The notes beneath the pieces were generated by a model. That model worked only from the letters and a program-made list of their open reading frames with translations. It was not told the DNA's origin and made no database searches. A program made the translations under genes and the position numbers. 64,000 bases of DNA from contig JANOJL010000003.1 in the NCBI GenBank assembly GCA_031418715.1, positions 68,722-132,721 on the forward strand, in the 5' to 3' direction. Positions 61,608 through 64,000 of this stretch are shown here, one piece after another. Position 1 is the stretch's first letter. Each line of letters opens with the position of its first letter. Source of the DNA: JANMDU01 sp031418715 (GTDB lineage Bacteria > Pseudomonadota > Gammaproteobacteria > Burkholderiales > Burkholderiaceae_C).

Positions 61608-61736
61608 GTGAAGCAATCTGAAATTCTCCACTTCTGGTTCGCCGAACTCACCGACAAGCAGCATTTCGCCAAAGACGCGGCACTGGATGTTTTGATTGCA
61701 CAGCGCTTTGGCGCGGTGCTGTTTGAGGAGCTTTGA
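61608..61736 (+). pseudogene. Truncated duplicate of the DUF924 gene 5' end
   Basis: A GTG-started frame of 42 codons (KQSEILHFWFAELTDKQHF, AKDAALDVLIAQRFGA, VLFEEL, stop TGA 61734-61736). It parallels codons 1-41 of the DUF924 gene at 63640 and then ends in a different sequence. The Mrr-like gene's ATG is 5 bp further on, so the remnant marks an insertion junction. Confidence 0.8.
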
Positions 61737-61741
61737 GATTT

Positions 61742-62674
61742 ATGAGCCGCAAGGAATTTCGTCAACTACGCAAGAAAAAGCCGAAAAATCTCGCGCAACA
61801 TGGCTTGGCTTTGTGTGGTTTAGGTATTTTTCTAATCGCTGTGCCACTCTTAATGGGCAACTCCTTGATCACGCAGGCGTTTGGTAGTTTGAAGTATTTT
61901 GGTTTGCTTTTGGTGTTCTTTGGGTCGGCGATAGTGCTCTTCGCTTGGTGGCGTAAGCGTAGCGCGGCGCCTGCGCAGCCTGATGAGTTGCCTATGACAA
62001 GCAGTGTGAAAGCTGAGCCTTTTGCAAATGAGCGAAGCGCTGCGCCTTCGCCTGCGGGAGTGATGGCGCATGCGTGTTCAGCCCCAGCCTCACAAAGCGC
62101 TGCATCCCCCAATCTGCGAGCTATCGCATGGAGCAGTCAGGTTTTTGAGGCGATTGAGTGGCGGCGCTTTGAGGCCTTGTGCGAAGCGCTGTTTGCGCAA
62201 GCGGGCTTTGAAACGAAATCGCAGTCGCATGGCGCAGATGGCGGTGTAGATATCTGGCTGCATAGCCGCAGCGCAGCTGGCCCCGTGGCTGTGGTGCAAT
62301 GCAAGCACTGGCGCAGCAAACCAGTGGGAGTGAAAGAATTGCGTGAGTTTCTAGGCGTGATGGCTTCACATCAACTCAAGCGCGGCACCTACGCCACCTC
62401 TTCTCGCTACACAGCCGATGCACAGGAATTCGCCAAGAGTAACGGCATCAACGCGCTAGATGGCAATGGCCTGCTGGCCTTGATCGCCAAACGCACACCC
62501 GAGCAAAAGCAAGCGCTCTTGGATGTAGCCTTCGAAGGCGAATACTCGCGCCCAACATGTGCGAGCTGCGGTATCAAGATGCTGGAGCGCAAGCCCGCGA
62601 AGGGCGGCGCAGCATTCTGGGGCTGCGCCAATTTCCCGCGCTGTCGATCAACATTGCCGATGTTGAATCAATAG
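61742..62674 (+). CDS. Mrr-like restriction endonuclease with two N-terminal membrane helices
   Basis: A 310-residue protein. Two hydrophobic segments (about 25-43 and 50-68) are followed by a polar Ala/Pro/Ser-rich linker and an Mrr-type catalytic domain (about 137-250): FEALCEALFAQAGFETKSQS, catalytic Asp in HGADGGVDIWLHS and VVQCKHWRSKPVGV (QxK). A C-terminal Cys4 zinc ribbon like that of topoisomerase I ends the protein (CASCGIKMLERKP, FWGCANFPRCRST). No methyltransferase is nearby, so it could be a type IV-like enzyme against modified DNA. ATG 61742; the frame opens at 61733. Confidence 0.8.
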   Translation: MSRKEFRQLRKKKPKNLAQHGLALCGLGIFLIAVPLLMGNSLITQAFGSLKYFGLLLVFFGSAIVLFAWWRKRSAAPAQPDELPMTSSVKAEPFANERSAAPSPAGVMAHACSAPASQSAASPNLRAIAWSSQVFEAIEWRRFEALCEALFAQAGFETKSQSHGADGGVDIWLHSRSAAGPVAVVQCKHWRSKPVGVKELREFLGVMASHQLKRGTYATSSRYTADAQEFAKSNGINALDGNGLLALIAKRTPEQKQALLDVAFEGEYSRPTCASCGIKMLERKPAKGGAAFWGCANFPRCRSTLPMLNQ

Positions 62675-62687
62675 GATGCTTGAACTT

Positions 62688-62756
62688 GCTACATATTCAA
62701 TAGCACTCCGCGCAGTATTCTTGCCGGCCACTTGCCGATTTCGCTTTAAAAATTGC
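62688..62756 (+). repeat. Dispersed repeat, copy 20
   Basis: GCTACATATTCAATAGCACT, CGCGCAGTATTCTTGCCGGC, TGCCGATTTCGC, TTTAAAAATTG. Confidence 0.85.
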
Positions 62757-62877
62757 TTGAAAACCTATTGATCTGCGCAAATCCGCCCTAGGCTTGGTGA
62801 TTTTCCCAATTGCAGCATATTTGTAGTCACATCAAGACTACAATATCATCTTAGAAATTACCATCCAGGAGCCCCAA

Positions 62878-63159
62878 ATGATCACTGCTGACACTTATGT
62901 GCGCGCCCGCATCGACACGGTGACGAAAGACCGTGCGGCAGCGGCTTTGCAGGCGATGGGTTTGTCGATTTCGGATGCGATTCGCTTGATGATGCTGCGC
63001 GTGGCGGATGAGCAGCGCATGCCGTTTGAGGTGAAGGTGCCCAATGCCACCACGCGCGCGGCCTTGGCCGAGGCTGAGCAAATCATCAAAACCCGCCGTG
63101 CGCGCTACAAATCCACCAAAGAAGTGTTTGATGCCCTCGAAAAGCCAGCCCGCAAGTAG
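62878..63159 (+). CDS. RelB/DinJ-family antitoxin
   Basis: A 93-residue antitoxin with ribbon-helix-helix start MITADTYVRARIDTVTKDRA and the conserved AALQAMGLSISDAIRLMMLR, and a C-terminal tail that would bind the toxin. CAGGAG precedes ATG 62878. The toxin gene starts 29 bp before this gene ends, giving the usual overlapping dinJ-yafQ arrangement. Confidence 0.9.
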   Translation: MITADTYVRARIDTVTKDRAAAALQAMGLSISDAIRLMMLRVADEQRMPFEVKVPNATTRAALAEAEQIIKTRRARYKSTKEVFDALEKPARK

Positions 63160-63460
63160 CAAGCGCGCCTCGCTGCCCCGCGCAGTAGATTTCTCCAAAG
63201 CCTTCGCCAAAGATTGGAAGCGCCTAGAGCATTCGGGCCGCTACGATATGCGCAAGCTCAAAGAGGCGATGACGCTGCTGATCAACAACGATGCCCCGCT
63301 TGGCCCTGAATGGCTAGACCATGCCTTGAGAGGCGAATGGGTAGGCCACCGCGAATGCCATATTGGCGGTGATTTTTTGCTGATCTATTCCTTAGCTGAT
63401 CAATCGCCCAGTGGTGTGGTGGTGTTTGTGAGAGCGGGCACGCATTCTGAGTTGTTTTGA
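63131..63460 (+). CDS. YafQ-family toxin
   Basis: A 109-residue mRNA interferase-like toxin. ATG 63131 (MPSKSQPASSKR) gives the normal length; the frame extends upstream within the antitoxin gene but without support. Family features are RAVDFSKAFAKDWKRLEHSG, the middle LDHALRGEWVGHRECHIGGD with catalytic-type His residues, and FLLIYSL. YafQ cleaves mRNA on the ribosome at AAA/AAG codons in E. coli; the same activity here is inferred. Confidence 0.88.
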   Translation: MPSKSQPASSKRASLPRAVDFSKAFAKDWKRLEHSGRYDMRKLKEAMTLLINNDAPLGPEWLDHALRGEWVGHRECHIGGDFLLIYSLADQSPSGVVVFVRAGTHSELF

Positions 63461-63473
63461 ATAGATCTAAAAC

Positions 63474-63540
63474 GCTATATATTTCATAGCGCTCCGCGCA
63501 GTATTCTTAACGGCTAATTGCCGATTTTTCTTTAAAAATC
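63474..63540 (+). repeat. Dispersed repeat, copy 21
   Basis: GCTATATATTTCATAGCGCT, CGCGCAGTATTCTTAACGGC, TTGCCGATTTTTC, TTTAAAAATC. Closest relative of copy 20. Confidence 0.88.
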
Positions 63541-63546
63541 ACTTAA

Positions 63547-63584
63547 AAACCCAGATTGGGCATGATCCCACCCAATCTGGGTTT
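63547..63584. terminator. Strong hairpin after the YafQ gene
   Basis: AAACCCAGATTGGG, 10 nt loop, CCCAATCTGGGTTT: a perfect 14 bp stem. The flanking T-run is weak on the + strand and A-rich on the left, so it may act on either strand. It stands between the toxin gene and the DUF924 gene. Confidence 0.55.
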
Positions 63585-63639
63585 GCATGCGCGTGTGCAT
63601 GCAAACAGCCAATCGCCCACAGCGCTAAACTGCGCGGAT

Positions 63640-64000
63640 ATGCAAGCCTCCGAAATCCTCCACTTCTGGTTCACCGAACTCACCGACAAGCAGCATTTCG
63701 TCAAAGATGCGGCGCTGGATGCGTTGATTGCGCAGCGGTTTGGTGCGACTCTGCAAGAGGGCTCGCGCGGTGAGTTGTGGGGCTGGCGCAGCTCGCCCGA
63801 GGGGCGGCTGGCGGAGATTATTGTGCTTGATCAGTTCTCGCGCAATGTGTGGCGCGATCATTTGGTGCATGGCCCGCGTGCCTTCGCGCAAGATGCGCTG
63901 GCTTTGGCGCTGGCGCAGGAGTTGGTGGCGCGGGGCGATGATGCGCAGCTTAGCCCGGCGCAGCGCTACTTTGCCTACATGCCCTATATGCACAGCGAAT
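63640..64000 (+). CDS. DUF924-family protein (5' part, runs off the window)
   Basis: The first 120 codons of a rightward gene. The start MQASEILHFWFTELTDKQHF, then GELWGWRSSPEGRLAEIIVL, DQFSRNVWRDHLVHGPRAF and AQRYFAYMPYMHSE are the DUF924 pattern (HFWF at the start, LDQFSRNxxR). The family is helical, of unknown function. A duplicate of its 5' end is at 61608-61736, so the intact gene may have been displaced by an insertion. Confidence 0.9.
   Translation, partial: MQASEILHFWFTELTDKQHFVKDAALDALIAQRFGATLQEGSRGELWGWRSSPEGRLAEIIVLDQFSRNVWRDHLVHGPRAFAQDALALALAQELVARGDDAQLSPAQRYFAYMPYMHSE

Noticed and set aside
61742..62674. Complete restriction-modification system
   Set aside because: No methyltransferase or specificity subunit is nearby, so only an Mrr-like (type IV-like) nuclease is called.

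Overview
The window is a chromosomal segment of a betaproteobacterium of the order Burkholderiales, most likely Comamonadaceae or a close relative. The evidence is the gene content and order: lepA-lepB-DUF4845-rnc-era-recO-pdxJ-acpS-nagZ, crp-ftsK-lolA, a PhaR-type PHB regulator, an rpoD with a Lys/Ala/Pro-rich N-terminus, BPSS1780-family and DUF6502/DUF5666 proteins, and the style of the dispersed intergenic repeats. Most of the segment is core genome with moderately high GC. The right end is accessory and locally AT-richer.

Layout. 1-13 kb: RDD protein, diacylglycerol kinase, LOG protein, PII, NTF2-like protein, GreB, a patatin-like lipoprotein, an SDR dehydrogenase, RimO, PhaR, tRNA-Val(GAC), TrxB, a Crp/Fnr regulator, FtsK and LolA. 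13-24 kb: a 54-residue small protein, two lipoprotein units that share a promoter-proximal motif, RpoD, an acyltransferase, soluble pyrophosphatase, and a membrane H+-pyrophosphatase fused to an OmpA-like domain. 24-33 kb: DUF1439 lipoprotein, then the leftward lepA-to-nagZ cluster. 33-41 kb: a degenerate HtrA-like protein, gene remnants, and a three-gene operon encoding a SLAM-like TPR/beta-barrel protein, a FecR-domain surface protein with TbpB-like motifs, and a TPR-GT41 (SPINDLY/OGT-type) glycosyltransferase. 41-58 kb: PolA, homoserine kinase, BPSS1780 protein, a Tat-exported FecR protein, gamma-glutamyltransferase, an MHS-type transporter, a SIMPL protein, OmpR/EnvZ, a hydrolase and GlnS. 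58-64 kb: an accessory region with DUF4258/DUF2283 genes, a HigB/HigA-like toxin-antitoxin pair, an OLD-family ATPase-nuclease, an Mrr-like endonuclease, a DinJ/YafQ pair, and duplicated pieces of the flanking glnS and DUF924 genes.

Two things stand out. First, the 35.6-41.4 kb operon looks like a type XI (SLAM) secretion system with its own cargo and a linked cytoplasmic O-glycosyltransferase, which suggests a glycosylated surface protein. Second, about 22 copies of a 55-70 bp dispersed repeat occur, roughly one per 3 kb. Its core is a short AT-rich hairpin (GCTAT...ATAGC) followed by GCGCATATTCTATAACGGC. Most copies are intergenic, but five lie inside genes and are translated in frame: rimO, polA and glnS as internal segments, and lolA and the SIMPL gene as most of the signal peptide. 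A second element type, AT-rich with terminal inverted repeats, sits in front of the SDR gene and of thrB.

All family calls are from reading the sequence, without database searches. Start sites were chosen by ribosome-binding sites and family knowledge where stated.
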